Both the position numbers and the translations under genes were made by a program. Below are positions 34,702 through 45,832 of a DNA stretch of 64,000 bases, piece after piece. This DNA comes from Epinephelus fuscoguttatus (lineage: Eukaryota > Chordata > Actinopteri > Perciformes > Serranidae): the NCBI RefSeq assembly GCF_011397635.1, contig NC_064771.1, positions 11,347,379 through 11,411,378 on the forward strand, in the 5' to 3' direction. Below the pieces are notes generated by a model that was not told the origin of the DNA, ran no database searches, and saw nothing but the letters and a program-made list of their open reading frames with translations. Position 1 is the stretch's first letter; the number at the start of each line of letters is the position of its first letter.

Positions 34702-36064
34702 TTGTCTGTGGGGTAGATGAGCACAGATGAGACTCATACACAACTGAATCATGTGTGTAAGGCAAAAAACAGACTGTACCCTCAGTAATTAGTGAGGTTC
34801 TTCTGGATAGAAACTTGGACAATCTATGGCTTTATTTCATCAAACCACCTCAGGTGTTGTCTGACTGCATGATATGATGTTTTTTTTTTTTGATTGTACA
34901 TTTACACTTTGCATTAATATGTGTTTTATTTTTTTCTTGCTGTGAGGCATGAGGCATCCAATTTTCAAGAGTTTTTCAAGAGTTTCGAGGCAGTTTCACC
35001 AGAAGTGACTTAAATGTTGTACTTCTAAAGGAGAAAGTAGTTTTTGTATTTTCAGTTTGGAGTATCTGTAATTGTGAGAAATGCAGGTGTTTAAAAAAGC
35101 ATAAGAGATGACCAATGTATTGTCATATCTAAATGTGAAGCCAAATATGCTGTGGAAATTGCTATGGATTTTGCCCTTGTGTCACAGATTGTGATAGGCC
35201 CAGCTACTAGTCATCAGTGTGTTTAGTGTGAAGATTACCCCTTGCATTAATATGCATCTTTAATATGTATCTCTTTTTTTTTCATGGCCATTTGGCAAGA
35301 AGCATTTTAGTTCAGAGACGTTCGATCTTGGGTATCCTGAATTGCCTTTCCTGTAACAGCTTCGAATGTGCTACTGTAGGTTGTGTCCACGTAACTTGAG
35401 TGGTAAGACAGACGGACATGTTGATGAGTTAAATGTTAGTTGGTGATGTTTCAGATGAAAAAACAGTTGAACCCCTCTGTTGTCGTGATATAGCTCCAGT
35501 TCTTGTGGAGAAGTTGCCATGCAAAGTACTTTAAAAAAAAATTCCATATTGAAACGCACTTTTATGTATTGGATATGTGCATATACAGGAAAAAATGTTA
35601 TTTTCTGTGTGAAAAATGTTTTAAAATAAAGTTTAATGTTGTGTGAGATCTTGTTCACATTTGTTTATAGTACTGAATATCCTCAAATCAAATACAGCAT
35701 GTAGTGAATTAAGTTTAAAAAATCAGTCAGTACAACAAATTTTTTTAGGAAGTCATTAGCAAATTTGCAATTATCTCCTACAAATGTTTTCAATTATATT
35801 TACTCAGTTTCTTTAGTGCTTTCTACTCACAATTTCTATATGGATTGCACAGTATTTCAGTTACATTTACTCAATTTATGTGGTATTTGGGCCAAGTCAT
35901 CAGACTTCATCATTCAGACGTAATTGAAAATATTACTTAGATTTACTCATTACTCATGTTTTGTTTTCACAGATTTGAGAGCTTTCAAATCAACTCAATA
36001 TTTTTAAGTGTAAAAATGTTTCACTAATTGAATTAAGTATTATGCAGTATTATTTTTTAGAGTG

Positions 36065-36322
36065 TATCAGTGGTTGTTGAAAGTGACGAAATTTAAACAG
36101 TGTTTCTGACCATGTACGTTTGTGACTGTCCATCGTAGTGTGTCTTCTTACAGATTTTTTCAAACCATATATGGAGGAAAATTATTGACAAGATCACTGA
36201 GAGACATTCATAAACGTGGTTCTCTTTCTCTTGACCAGTTAGTGTCCAGAATAAGGACTTTAATTACTCACTATAACCAGATTCCTACTGTACGGAGACA
36301 CACTGTCAGCCTTGGACCCAGG
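36065..36322 (+). promoter_or_regulatory. 5' flank of B-type chemokine genes (B0 copy)
   Basis: From ATCAGTGGTTGTTGAAAGTG to the CK-B0 start this region matches 55391-55742 upstream of CK-B2 and, more weakly, 58730-59080. Shared features are GACACACTGTCAG and CTTGGACCCA immediately before the ATG. Conservation across copies comes from duplication; no transcription-factor site can be claimed. Confidence 0.55.
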
Positions 36323-36640
36323 ATGCATTTCTCCATCAGCTGTGGACTGTCTTTTATGTGTGTAACTGTGTTGTTTTTCCTTCCTGCACAAAGTGAGTGT
36401 GACTTGAATACTAGTGAAGATAGGCCACTAAACTGAGTGTGATACAACAAATAATACTGTGTTAAGGCACAAACGGATTTGAAAACAAATTGCTAGGGTA
36501 TACATATCTGATGATAGCCATAATCACCCAATTTTTATCACTGCGTGTGTTTTGCATTGCAGGTCAACCTCCAGCAACTGGCTGCTGCATGTCAGTCTCA
36601 ATGTCCCGCATTAGGGAACCTGTCAAAGCTGAAGGTCACT
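36323..36640 (+). pseudogene. CC chemokine CK-B0, truncated copy
   Basis: Exon 1 (36323-36392) encodes an intact signal peptide, MHFSISCGLSFMCVTVLFFL. Exon 2 starts at 36563 after a good acceptor and gives QPPATGCCMSVSMSRIREPVKA. At about 36634 it runs into a dispersed repeat (the CAGTGACC family seen at 1380-1960) and loses the third and later cysteines. No exon 3 or 4 follows before CK-B1 exon 1 at 37258. It is a broken tandem copy. Its exon 1 could in principle be spliced to CK-B1 exon 2, since the phases agree. Confidence 0.8.
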
Positions 36641-37257
36641 GTGACCGTGCACCAATCTCATTCTGGTGTACAAGTTATCTAAAGAAGGCCTTGAGGGAAT
36701 TTCTTCAACTTTGGCACAAACATCCACTTGGACTCAACGATGAATTGATGAAATTTTGGTGGTCAAAGTCAGATACTGAATTGTTGACACTCATCTTGGG
36801 TGCCCATCTTGAAACTGTGCAAATTGTATAGATCATCTCTGCTGCCGGGTTGAAGATGTGTGTGAATCATCCAAGTTTTGGAATTTGTAGCTTCTTTGGA
36901 GCGACACTCATATTTGAAGCATTGTCATGTGTCATGGCTACATCTGAGTCTGGACAGACATGGCTGTAAACTGCAACTGCAACTTGGCTGGATCACAGAG
37001 GCATACAGCTATAAGGTGGTGATTCTGGCTTAACCCTATTGGAAGGAAACAAAATCATTTGGCAGCCACTAAAAAGACAACTGTGTTCCTCTTTCTCTGA
37101 GAGGGTGTGTGTTTCCTCATATTATCCCTATTTATACCAGTGGTATGAAGTCAGACCTTCACTGTTTACTTCACTGACAAGTGTCGTGAGGCTCTTAATT
37201 ACTTATTATAACCAGATTTCTGCTGTGCGGAGACACACTGTCAGTCTTGGACCCAGA

Positions 37258-38673
37258 ATGCATTTCTCCATCAGCTGTGGACTGTCTTTTATGTGTGTAA
37301 CCGCACTGTTTTTCCTTCCTTCACAAGGTGAGTGTGACTTGAATACTAGTGAAGATAGGCCACTAAACTGAGTGTGATACAACAAATAATACTGTGTTAA
37401 GGCACAAACGGATTTGAAAGCAAATTGCTGTGGTATACATTTCTATCACTGTGTGTTTTGCATTGTAGGGACACTTAAATGTGCCAACCCTTCACCCTCG
37501 GTCACTGCTGCCGGTTCGAAATCGACTGGCATCCATTTCGACTGCTGCCACAATGTCTCGAAGGGCCGCATTAAGGAACCTGTCAAAGCTTGCTATGAAC
37601 AGAAGGAAGACAGATTTCCTGAGTGTAAAATACATGCATACATGTAAGTAAAAGTATTCGATTACACACAAGCTTCACTTTCTGCCTGTGTTTGACTTGT
37701 GCTGTACCAGATAATGTCTGGCACAAACTTTAAGTCACAATCTTGAAGATCTCCATTCTGTTCTCTTTGGGGGCTCCTCTGGTAATAAGCGATGATTGCA
37801 GCTCTGTTTTTGCATCTCACTTCCCAGACAGTCTGCTGGTTGGCTCTGCTGACCCTCTCTGGCGGACCAAACAGAGCTGGGTTATGGAAGACACGTCACA
37901 AATGTTGCATTCATGTGCTCCTCAGATGTTCCCATTAACCAAATTAGGAAACAACGTGGAGGCTACAAATAAGATTTTTTTAAGAAGGATTTTTTTTAAA
38001 AACTAATATAGTTCAATCTATGTGTAACAGTTACAATCTTATATAGCATATAACAAGTTACATGTGAGCTTGAATTAAAAAAAAAGTTTCTTGACATCAG
38101 CCAAACATTTACTTTCATCTGCCTTGTTCTTGTGTGAAATTATGTCAACTCATAATTCAGAATATTCTGACACCAGATGAATGCTGTGAGCAGCTTGTGA
38201 TTTCTTTTTGACTAATGTTAGATATGGTGATCGACACCACTCTTATATCTGTGCTTTAATTATGCAACTAACACCTTGTTTGGTTTCTCATGTTGTCTTT
38301 CTACCTTATAGTTTGCAGAATAACACTGACTTTATCTATTGCGTGGACCCAAATGCCAGCTGGCTCCCAGAACGACTCCAGAAGTTAAAGACAGTAAGTC
38401 TGGAGAACACACTCTTATTTTGAAATTTACAGCTGAAAGAAACATATCAAAAAATAATGTCCATGCAGATTTTTGTGTCTTTATATGTATGATTTCTTTG
38501 TTTTTTTGTACTTAGTCCTATTACTATTAACTATGGTCATTTGATAACACTTTGTAAGGTGGGATCTCAAATATACCCAGCCTCCCAAGGAACTCTGAAG
38601 AAAATTGTCCATTCTTAAAGCTAAAATTAACCGTTTCTCTCCACAGAGAGGAATAAATTGCACAGTCTTGTGA
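37258..38673 (+). CDS. CC chemokine CK-B1 (complete, four exons)
   Basis: Exons 37258-37327, 37469-37643, 38312-38393 and 38647-38673 (70, 175, 82 and 27 bases) have GT-AG junctions and phases 1, 2 and 0. They join into 117 residues plus TGA. A signal peptide (MHFSISCGLSFMCVTALFFL) precedes an extended N-terminus of about 20 residues with an extra Cys (LKCANP). The core follows: DCCHNVSKGRI, PVKACYEQ, FPECKIHAY, YCVDPNASWLPERL and the tail RGINCTVL. The Cys in ACYEQ and in the tail make the CCL1-like third pair. AATAAA occurs at 38854-38859. Expected role: secreted leukocyte attractant. The long N-terminus, absent from CK-B2, could alter receptor binding (inference). Confidence 0.88.
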
Positions 38674-38853
38674 AGGCCCTGAACAGCAAAGATGAAGACG
38701 ATGCACCGCTACCTTCTACGCAGATATCTTTACACTGGCACTTGTCCCTGTTTTATTTTTCCACTAACTAAGGTGTTTTATTTCCGCTGTGTTTACATAC
38801 ATTAAAAAATATTAGCAGTGGCTTTGGCAGCAATCTCTACTGTCTTCTAATCT

Positions 38854-38859
38854 AATAAA
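38854..38859 (+). promoter_or_regulatory. CK-B1 polyadenylation signal
   Basis: AATAAA 181 bases after the CK-B1 stop codon. The corresponding place in CK-B2 carries AATAAA at 57442-57447. Confidence 0.6.
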
Positions 38860-39344
38860 GCAGATTTTGAAAAATGTTGTCTTTGTGAATGAATGAATAA
38901 AATGAAAATAAAAAAAAACCCATTTCACTTGTGCTGTGAAAGTATGTAGGATGACCGATGGAAGGTGATTGAGTGACTCTCTCTTTTCCACAATAACAAT
39001 AATTTAAAAAAAAGAAAATTCTGGTACTGTTGTTTGATTGATGCCGTGTTTAGTGAGGCGACTCGAGCACCTGTCAGGCTGCCACTCAGACTGTCTGAAG
39101 CAGGCATGGACAGCAGTCAGCGATCGAGCCAGGTAACCGCATAAACTAAAATCATTTCAGTGTGGGCTGCTTGCTTGCTTCTTGTAATTCTTCTAACAAG
39201 AGGCAGCAGCTGGCTGTACTTGCATGAAGTAACGTTGCAATGAATTAATGAATGAATTAAACATATGAAACATTAGCAAACGTTACCTAGGTAAAGTTAG
39301 CTTGCTATTTTAACCCTATGGGCCTCTATGGATTTTCTCCGCAC
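38860..39344. other. No gene seen downstream of CK-B1
   Basis: AT-rich intergenic sequence with GAAT/AATGAAT runs. No exon or bounded repeat could be supported. Confidence 0.4.
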
Positions 39345-40107
39345 GACCTGATGCACCACAAACACAGACAACAAACGAACCTTGTGTGAGTGTACTTTTG
39401 GCTATTTTTTTTAAGAGCAAAAATATATAAGATGTTCCTAGGTCTATTCATTATGAAGTACAAATAGAAAGCACAGATAGCTGTTAGGGTATGAATAACA
39501 TGTTCAGTAAGTAATTGTAAGTGGTAATGTTCACCAATCAGCATATTGTATTGGTGCTAATTCAAAGCCAACATTTTTGCTGCTTTTTTTTCCACATTAA
39601 AACCATTACATTAGATCAATCACCTGGAGAACGCCGATTTCTTGGCCATGTTCTGTTAATCCGTAACCAGGTATCTGACCGGCTAACTCACCCATTAATA
39701 TCTTATCAAAGCTCACATTACGTATAATTATGGATGGGCCGTTTTGAGCGACAGGCTATCTACTGATGGTGTCCTTGGCTTCTCAGTCAGATGCACCCCT
39801 CGCTTATCCACAGCACCTGCCTCTCACCCACATATGGTCACTTCTGGCTCAAAAAAACCAAGATGGCGACAGCGACAGCCAAGTTGCTGAACTCGAGGCT
39901 TCAAAAGGAAGCCCATAGTGAGTAATAGGTATATGGGTACTACCATGGTAGCTGTAACCATTATTTTTTACAGTCTATGCGTTTTAGAGGTGAGTGTGTT
40001 CAAAAACTTAAGGCTGGGAAAGTATCAGTGTGAAAGCACAGAATGTGATCGGCCTGGTGCCACATCACCAAATTGTACCCTGCCAATATATTGCTACTCA
40101 GTTGCCT
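39345..40107. repeat. Third copy of the tandem-unit distal segment, contiguous with the plus arm
   Basis: Matches 24345-25250 and 27045-27945 except for a 140-base deletion near 39684. Here the sequence runs from GCCTGATATGTA directly into TGTGGATG of the plus arm with no transposon. This is the uninterrupted TA site for the Tc1 insertion and shows the ancestral order of unit and chemokine arm. Confidence 0.88.
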
Positions 40108-40281
40108 GATATGTATGTGGATGTAAAGGCTCTGTTGGGTTGCCTTTGTATTTTCCTTTTTTTCATACTCTATACCTGCCCTATTTAAAAGGTCTTTGTC
40201 ATGTGTTTTGTAATGATTATCAGTCAGTAAAGTTAATCAGGTCCTTACACGCATGACCTGATTTCTTAGAGTAAACTGTTC

Positions 40282-40316
<35 letters not shown>

Positions 40317-40751
40317 CACTAGATATAACTTACTTGTAACACACAAAAAAAGCAGTAGGCTTTAATTATTTCCCAACACTATCAACTTGTGTTTCAATAT
40401 TCAGTGCACTTCGGGAAACATCTGTCTGGAGGAAACAAGTCCTCTCTGCTTGGCCGCCAGCAGCTGCTCAAAAACATGCCTGTTTATGTCAGTCGCTGAT
40501 TAGTTCAGTGTATTAGGACTGAAGGTGAGACCAGTGATTTCATGCCAGTTTCTAACAGATATCAGGCAACATCTGGCATGGTTTGGTGCAGCAGCGCCCT
40601 GCAGGTCATCTAATATCCTCTCCCTGAGAAAACATTCCCTCAATAACAAACACTCCTCCTCTTCAAACACATTATTTAACAAAAGTTTGTTAAGTGAGTC
40701 TTCAGAATCGGGCTCTTCATTACTCACTACGACCACGTCTCTGCTATACAC

Positions 40752-40778
40752 AGTCATACCTGGAGCCCAGGTATGACT
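40752..40778. other. Perfect 12-bp hairpin at the exon-1 deletion junction
   Basis: AGTCATACCTGG, loop AGC, then its exact reverse complement. In the left arm the same place reads on through CK-A exon 1. Here exon 1 and about 200 bases are gone, and the last bases before the junction copy the upstream strand in reverse. This is typical of template switching during repair. Confidence 0.8.
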
Positions 40779-42029
40779 ATGACTTCTATGTGGGAGTGAA
40801 AGTGGGTCGAGCTTTAGGCTAGGAATTAGGTCTGAGACTTTCCTGAGGTAAAGGCATCGCAGGGACTTTCTGGAACCACTGGTTACCAGTAAATAGGGAT
40901 GTGTTCCGAATCACAGACTTTTCTTATTACTCTTAATAGGTTCTGCAGCTGTCCTTTAAAAGTATGTACTGTTGCATGCCGTATGCACTCAATTTGGACA
41001 TACTACTTCCTCAAAGAGATAAAACAAAACGCTGTTCACCGAGCTTGCCAAGAGACAGATGTCGACCCGGAGAGCTCTGCTGTTGTTATTTTGCAATAAG
41101 TAATAACTGCGTACATTATTGATTCTAACATATTATATTCACGATAGTAAAATTACAGAGGCTGGACATTTCACTTCAATGTGTTGTCATCTGTCATTGT
41201 GACTTATGACAGCTGTCAATCAACTGTCAAGCTGTTGTCTGTTTGCAGAGGATTGTGGGTCAGAATAGACAGAAAGCATGCTGCCTTGTAGCAAAATCCG
41301 ATAGGATGTACTGCATTTGACATACTATGTACTGGGACATACTAAATCTTTTTCTGGCATACTATATAGTATGGGTATTGGAACACACTTACTGTGTCAC
41401 CCTCATCATTGGCTGCCTATAGAGAAGGGTTGAGTTTAGACAGGTTTGATCTGGTCTAGTCAGTGGCATTTTGTGACTCCATTGTTGCTATTCTGGGTTG
41501 CACTGGGCCATTGTGCAACTGGGGTTGTCTGTGGTATACAGTGCAGCTGAAATATGGCTCCTATGATGGAGGAGTTTGTTCAATCTCCTTCTGAGGAGTT
41601 ATTTGAAAAGTATACCAAGGAAATGCTATTAAACATTGTTGATCACTATGGAATTAAATTACCTGATTAAAGGTTTAAAGAATCTTAAAAAATGCTGTGG
41701 AAAATCAAATTGCTAGAAGGTTAAATACTGGTAAATGAAGATATGAGGGAGCAACCTTTAAGATTAACATCAGGAAAACTGCTGGCTCTAATGTTTGAAC
41801 AACGTTGAGAACCTCTGATGTTACAGTTTCAATGTGGAGAAATCAAACAACAAAGGGAATTGGAAATGGAAGTAACGAGACAAAGAACAGAACTGGCTGA
41901 ACTGTAACTGCAGCAATGCAAACTAAATTTGATTTAAAAAAGGTAAACCTGTAAGGGGTTTGGTTCAGAGTAAATGTGAGTTTGATGTGGCAACTAACTT
42001 GTGTTTGGTTGTGTTTGGCTAACTTGTGT

Positions 42030-42345
42030 CTACTGTTTGGGGCGGCTGTGGCCCAGAGGCAGAGAGGGTCATCCACTAATTGGAAAATCGGCAGTTCAAT
42101 CCCTGGCTCCTTCTGTCCACTTGTTGAAGTGTCCTTGGGCAAGATACTGAACCCTAAATGCTCCATGGCTGTTCCATCAGTGTGTGAATGGTTACTGAGT
42201 AGCAGGAGGCACCGTGCATGTTAGCCTCGGCCACCAGTGTACGAATGTGTGTGTGAATGGGTGAATGTGGCTTGTAGTATAAAAGCACTTTGAGTGGTCG
42301 GAAGACTTGAAAAGCACTATACAAGTGCAGTCCATGTACCATTCT
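42030..42345 (+). mobile_element. tRNA-derived SINE, right-arm copy
   Basis: Same element as at 18865-19180, in the opposite orientation, with a B-box-like GTTCAATCCCTGG. It was duplicated together with the arm. Confidence 0.7.
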
Positions 42346-43616
42346 GAAGTTTGCAGAGAAGGATCCAGATGTGTTACTCTCTGTTTGAGAGGGTCGTGTA
42401 GTCTAGAGAGTGGTCTGATGATGCACACCCGTCCTTCTCCTGTGTGTTCTGACAGGTAAGGCACAAGAGGCTCAAGTTCCGCTTTCCAAGTCAGACAGCA
42501 CATCTTTGAATTTGCACATCTGGTGTTAAAACAGTTCATCAGTTTGTGCAGTTCCTGGGGTGGAGCTGCAGTCCAACACTAGGCAAGAAGTCTGATGATT
42601 CAGCATCCATATCTGAGGGGTTTCTGTCAGTCCAGGGTCAGAAAAAAGGTTGCAGTTGCCTGATACATGCATGCACTTTTCCTGTTTTAGTGGCACTGAT
42701 GACACTGATGACCAAGGAATGGGTCTGGTTCCCATCTTGGCTCTCCGCCACAAATTAAATCTGCTTTCAGGTTTGCCGTCCGGTCAAGTGGCAGTTGGTG
42801 TTCAATTTATGTTCCCAGTTGAAGGGGTTGACGTGATCCGTGGAAATGATTGAGCTGGCGAAGGTGTGTGGCCTGGCATCCATGTGGGTAACATGGCTTA
42901 TCATTTACCAGCCATCGCAGTTACCGGTGCCATGAGCCGTGCCAACTTCGACAATACTTGCAAAAAGAGGCAAAAATAAGTTACCTGTTGTGTTCACACC
43001 TGTACCAGTGCCGTCTATTTGGCAGAGATTTGGCAGAGAAAGCTGAAAGGTCAAAGTACAACAGGCCCAAAGGATGAAAGCATCAGCTGATTGCTGTGCT
43101 GAGCAGCACCAGTTTGGTTGGTGATCTGGCGTTGCTGTGACTGGTGTGGTTGCTGTTTCAGGCTTGGTTTTGTGGTCCGTTTACAGCTGTGTGTCAGATT
43201 CCTGAGCTGATCTCTCTGCAGAGAGATGGCTCTAAGCTTGACCATGTTGATCAGCCATGCATCTGTTATGTTCTTTGTGTTGGTATTGTGACTGGCACCT
43301 GCCTGTCCTCACCTAGGGGCGAGGGAGAGCTGTTACCTGATGTCGGTGATTGCAGGACCCCCTTTGAAATTTAAAGTGTTTGGAGCCATTCTGTCCTGTT
43401 TGTGGCATTTGGATGAGGTTGGGTGTGCTGGAGTTGGTTGAGCCCAGTTATCCTGAGTTGATTTGTTGATTTATATAGTTCTTCCTAAATTTTTATGACT
43501 ATAATTATATTTGCCTAATCTGACACAGTGACCATTGTTAACAGACAAAAATACTATGAAGCGTGAACCCGGCATTACTAATGTTATTCTGTGTGTTTTT
43601 GTGTGCTGTGTTTCAG

Positions 43617-44635
43617 GGCATCCTCAGTGTTACAGGCCTTGGCCCAGGGTCCCAGGACTCATTATCCCCCCCTGCTGTATGAAAGCCTCAAAGGCCCACA
43701 TTCAAGAGCCCTTTGTTTCCTGCTTTGAACAGAGGGAAACCACATTTGCTCATTGTGGAATACATGCATTCCTGTAAGAAAAAGTATAACACTAACACAA
43801 ACCTCATCCTCTGTCTGTATTTGGGGTGTGATGGAAAGCAAATTTTAGGCAGACAAATGGGGCATAATGTGAAGAAAAATTGCAGCAGTTGGTATTTAAA
43901 TGTAACATGTAATATAGTCATCTAATAATAATTACATATATAAGCATGTGAAACTAAGAATCATTTTGTTTTTTATTAGCTTGGAATGAGCCCTTCATTG
44001 AGCTGGTCAACTTCCATGGAGCTCACTATGTTGTACTACCATGTTTTTAGAGTAGCTCTGAAAGGACTGGCTCTATAGAGGCCTTGTGTGTTCTTACATT
44101 ACCTGAAGGCCGACGTAGGTTCTACTACATGCATGGAAAGGAGGGATTGAGCCGAGGGGCATTGAGTTAGGTGCAATGTGCAACCCTTATCACTAGATGC
44201 CACTAAATCCCTCATACTGCTCATTTAAAAGAGGATATAAGCAATCATTATTTTACAATTTGTCACTACGGGGTAATTCTGAGGTGTTATTACGGTATTG
44301 TATTTTAATGAAGTATTATATTCCTATTTGTCTTTCCAACTCTACAGTTTTACCACTGCGAACAAAACACAGTACTGTGTGGATCCAGAAGCCAAATGGC
44401 TCAAAAGAAGATTCCAAAGGTTACAGAAAGTAAGTTTGGAAGACAGACTTTTATGTTTGTTTTTATATTACCATTTTCTTTTTCATGATTTATTTTGTTC
44501 CATATTCCCACAGTAACAAGTAATGTTGTACATTTGTGGCAAATCAAATGCAGCATACTTTGAAGGGTCCTTTAATTTTCTACAGATTAACCTATAACTT
44601 GTTTTTCTCCACAGAAAGGGATATGTTGCTACTGA
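43617..44635 (+). pseudogene. CC chemokine CK-A', copy lacking the signal-peptide exon
   Basis: Exons 2-4 are intact at 43617-43773, 44348-44429 and 44615-44635 (157, 82 and 21 bases), with all splice sites kept and the same protein as CK-A apart from very few changes. Exon 1, expected near 40771, has been deleted at the hairpin junction 40752-40778. Without it there is no initiator Met in phase and no secretion signal. The gene is probably dead unless another upstream exon supplies them. The intact downstream exons suggest the loss is recent. Confidence 0.85.
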
Positions 44636-44955
44636 AAGGCGTCCAACAGCCAAAATGAAGATGATACATTATGACCTTCCAACAGAAATCTTTATATTTA
44701 AACCATTTTTTTTTAATGTTCCTGAATTAGAGCTTTAATTATCTATTGTTTTAATACATATCAAGATAATAACTATGTCTTTATAGGACTCTTTACACCA
44801 AAGTAATTTTGACCAAGTCATATAGCAGCTTGGTGCCATTGGTACATAGATATGCATTTATTATCTCTGAAGGTGAAGTTTGCTGATAGCCTAATGTTAG
44901 CTTTGCACTTTTGGTGATTGCATTTACACTCCAGAAATAATTATAGTGTTCATTC

Positions 44956-45071
44956 TGTTCCTGGTCTCTTGGACGCCTAGCAGGCTCATAATTATAAGCC
45001 TGTGGGCCGTCATATGCACATGAATGTACATTTTCAACCTCTTCAGGCTCAAAACTAGTACTGGGATCCAT
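44956..45071 (-). pseudogene. P2X7-C-like transposon-associated protein, N-terminal fragment
   Basis: From ATG 45071 the minus strand encodes MDPSTSFEPEEVENVHSCAY, then DGPQAYNYEPARRPRD. It resembles the start of a multicopy fish protein family carrying a P2X7-intracellular-like cysteine domain. The frame is cut at about 44955, where the chemokine arm begins, so only about 40 residues remain. The function of the family is unknown to me. Identification is from the head of the protein only. Confidence 0.45.
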
Positions 45072-45272
45072 GTTTATTAATGTTACTGTAACCGGTCTGG
45101 TCTGACACTCGGGATGGCTATGAACTCTGCGTTGTGTTGTGGGTGATGAGGAAGGAGACGAGGATAACCTCTGCTTTGCTGACCGGGAGGGGGAAAATCA
45201 GTACAGCAACTTCTCATGACCAGCTTTCCACAGCAACACCTCTCCTCACAGCGTCCGGAAAACGAGTGAGTC
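45072..45272 (-). pseudogene. Apparently spliced leader copy upstream of the P2X7-C-like fragment
   Basis: On the minus strand GCGTCCGG-bearing sequence (reverse complement of 45247-45272) joins directly to the segment starting GTGTTGCTGTGG (45196-45238). The same two segments occur 0.3-0.6 kb away as separate blocks at 45803-45832 and 45485-45537. There the first ends in a GTAAGC donor and the second follows AAAG. The contiguous copy therefore looks like a product of splicing. Confidence 0.5.
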
Positions 45273-45484
45273 GCTACCACATTACTCTCTATTTGATTTA
45301 TAACAACAAAATTATTAAAACTGTTCAATAAAATAGAATACATCTCTTACAAACTGTATAATTACAGTAACAATGTGCAATTTCAGAGACATTTTTCCCC
45401 CATCAGCAGCAATTATTTTATATTTCATAACAACAAATGTGTACAAAACAACATAAAAGGGAGCTCACATACCTGTACAAAACA

Positions 45485-45832
45485 CACAAAAATCAGTACA
45501 GCAACTTCTCATGACCAGCTTTCCACAGCAACACCTTTAAACATAAGGGAACAATACAACAACCTGTGCGAAAAACTGCCGCCATACTCCTTTAGCTTAA
45601 CTCAAGATCGGTAACCTGGCATGCTACATAAAAGTGCTGTACTGATAAAATAATTAAATAAATACAAACTCCGAAATAAATGCACCAGCAGCGGGTAATG
45701 TGTGTGACCTGTAACATGTAAAATTTGTAACTCTGTTTAGCGTTTTTACTGCATTTTAACACTTTATAGACCCGTAAGAACCCGTAGGAACACCCGTAAT
45801 GCTTACCTCTCCTCACAGCGTCCGGAAAACAA
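45485..45832 (-). pseudogene. Unspliced two-exon leader (candidate source of the copy at 45196-45272)
   Basis: Minus strand: the exon-like block 45832-45809 ends GTGAGGAGAG followed by GTAAGC. After about 270 bases an AAAG acceptor-like end precedes GTGTTGCTGTGGAAAGCTGG (to about 45490). These blocks match the two halves of the contiguous copy at 45196-45272. No coding sequence is evident after the second block. Confidence 0.45.

Larger units (their letters stand above)
29915..36064 (+). mobile_element. 6.15-kb TIR DNA transposon, superfamily unassigned
   Basis: The ends read CACTCTAAAAAATAATTC and, at the right, the reverse complement of CACTCTAAAAAATAATACTG. TA flanks both (29913-29914, 36065-36066). 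The uninterrupted site exists in the paralogous segment as GAGATATCAGTGG at about 55391, so boundaries and the 2-bp TA duplication are clear. Inside are a zinc-finger/SAMD3-like gene (32480-34701, plus) and a nested PIF/Harbinger element (30329-30954). The CACT- terminus and short words such as TTGAGTT near the ends recall CACTA/EnSpm-like elements, but no transposase for that group was recognised. Confidence 0.8.
40115..44955 (+). repeat. Right arm of large inverted duplication
   Basis: Reverse-complement counterpart of 16660-20965. It carries CK-A' without exon 1, the same SINE (42030-42345), a TG tract (40283-40315) and two blocks absent from the left arm (about 41146-41549 and 43009-43440). 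Similarity stops at about 44955, inside a P2X7-C-like fragment. Confidence 0.9.

Noticed and set aside
41843-42224. Overlapping frames on both strands, also at 18983-19364
   Set aside because: They cover the SINE and its flank in the inverted arms; conservation is due to duplication.
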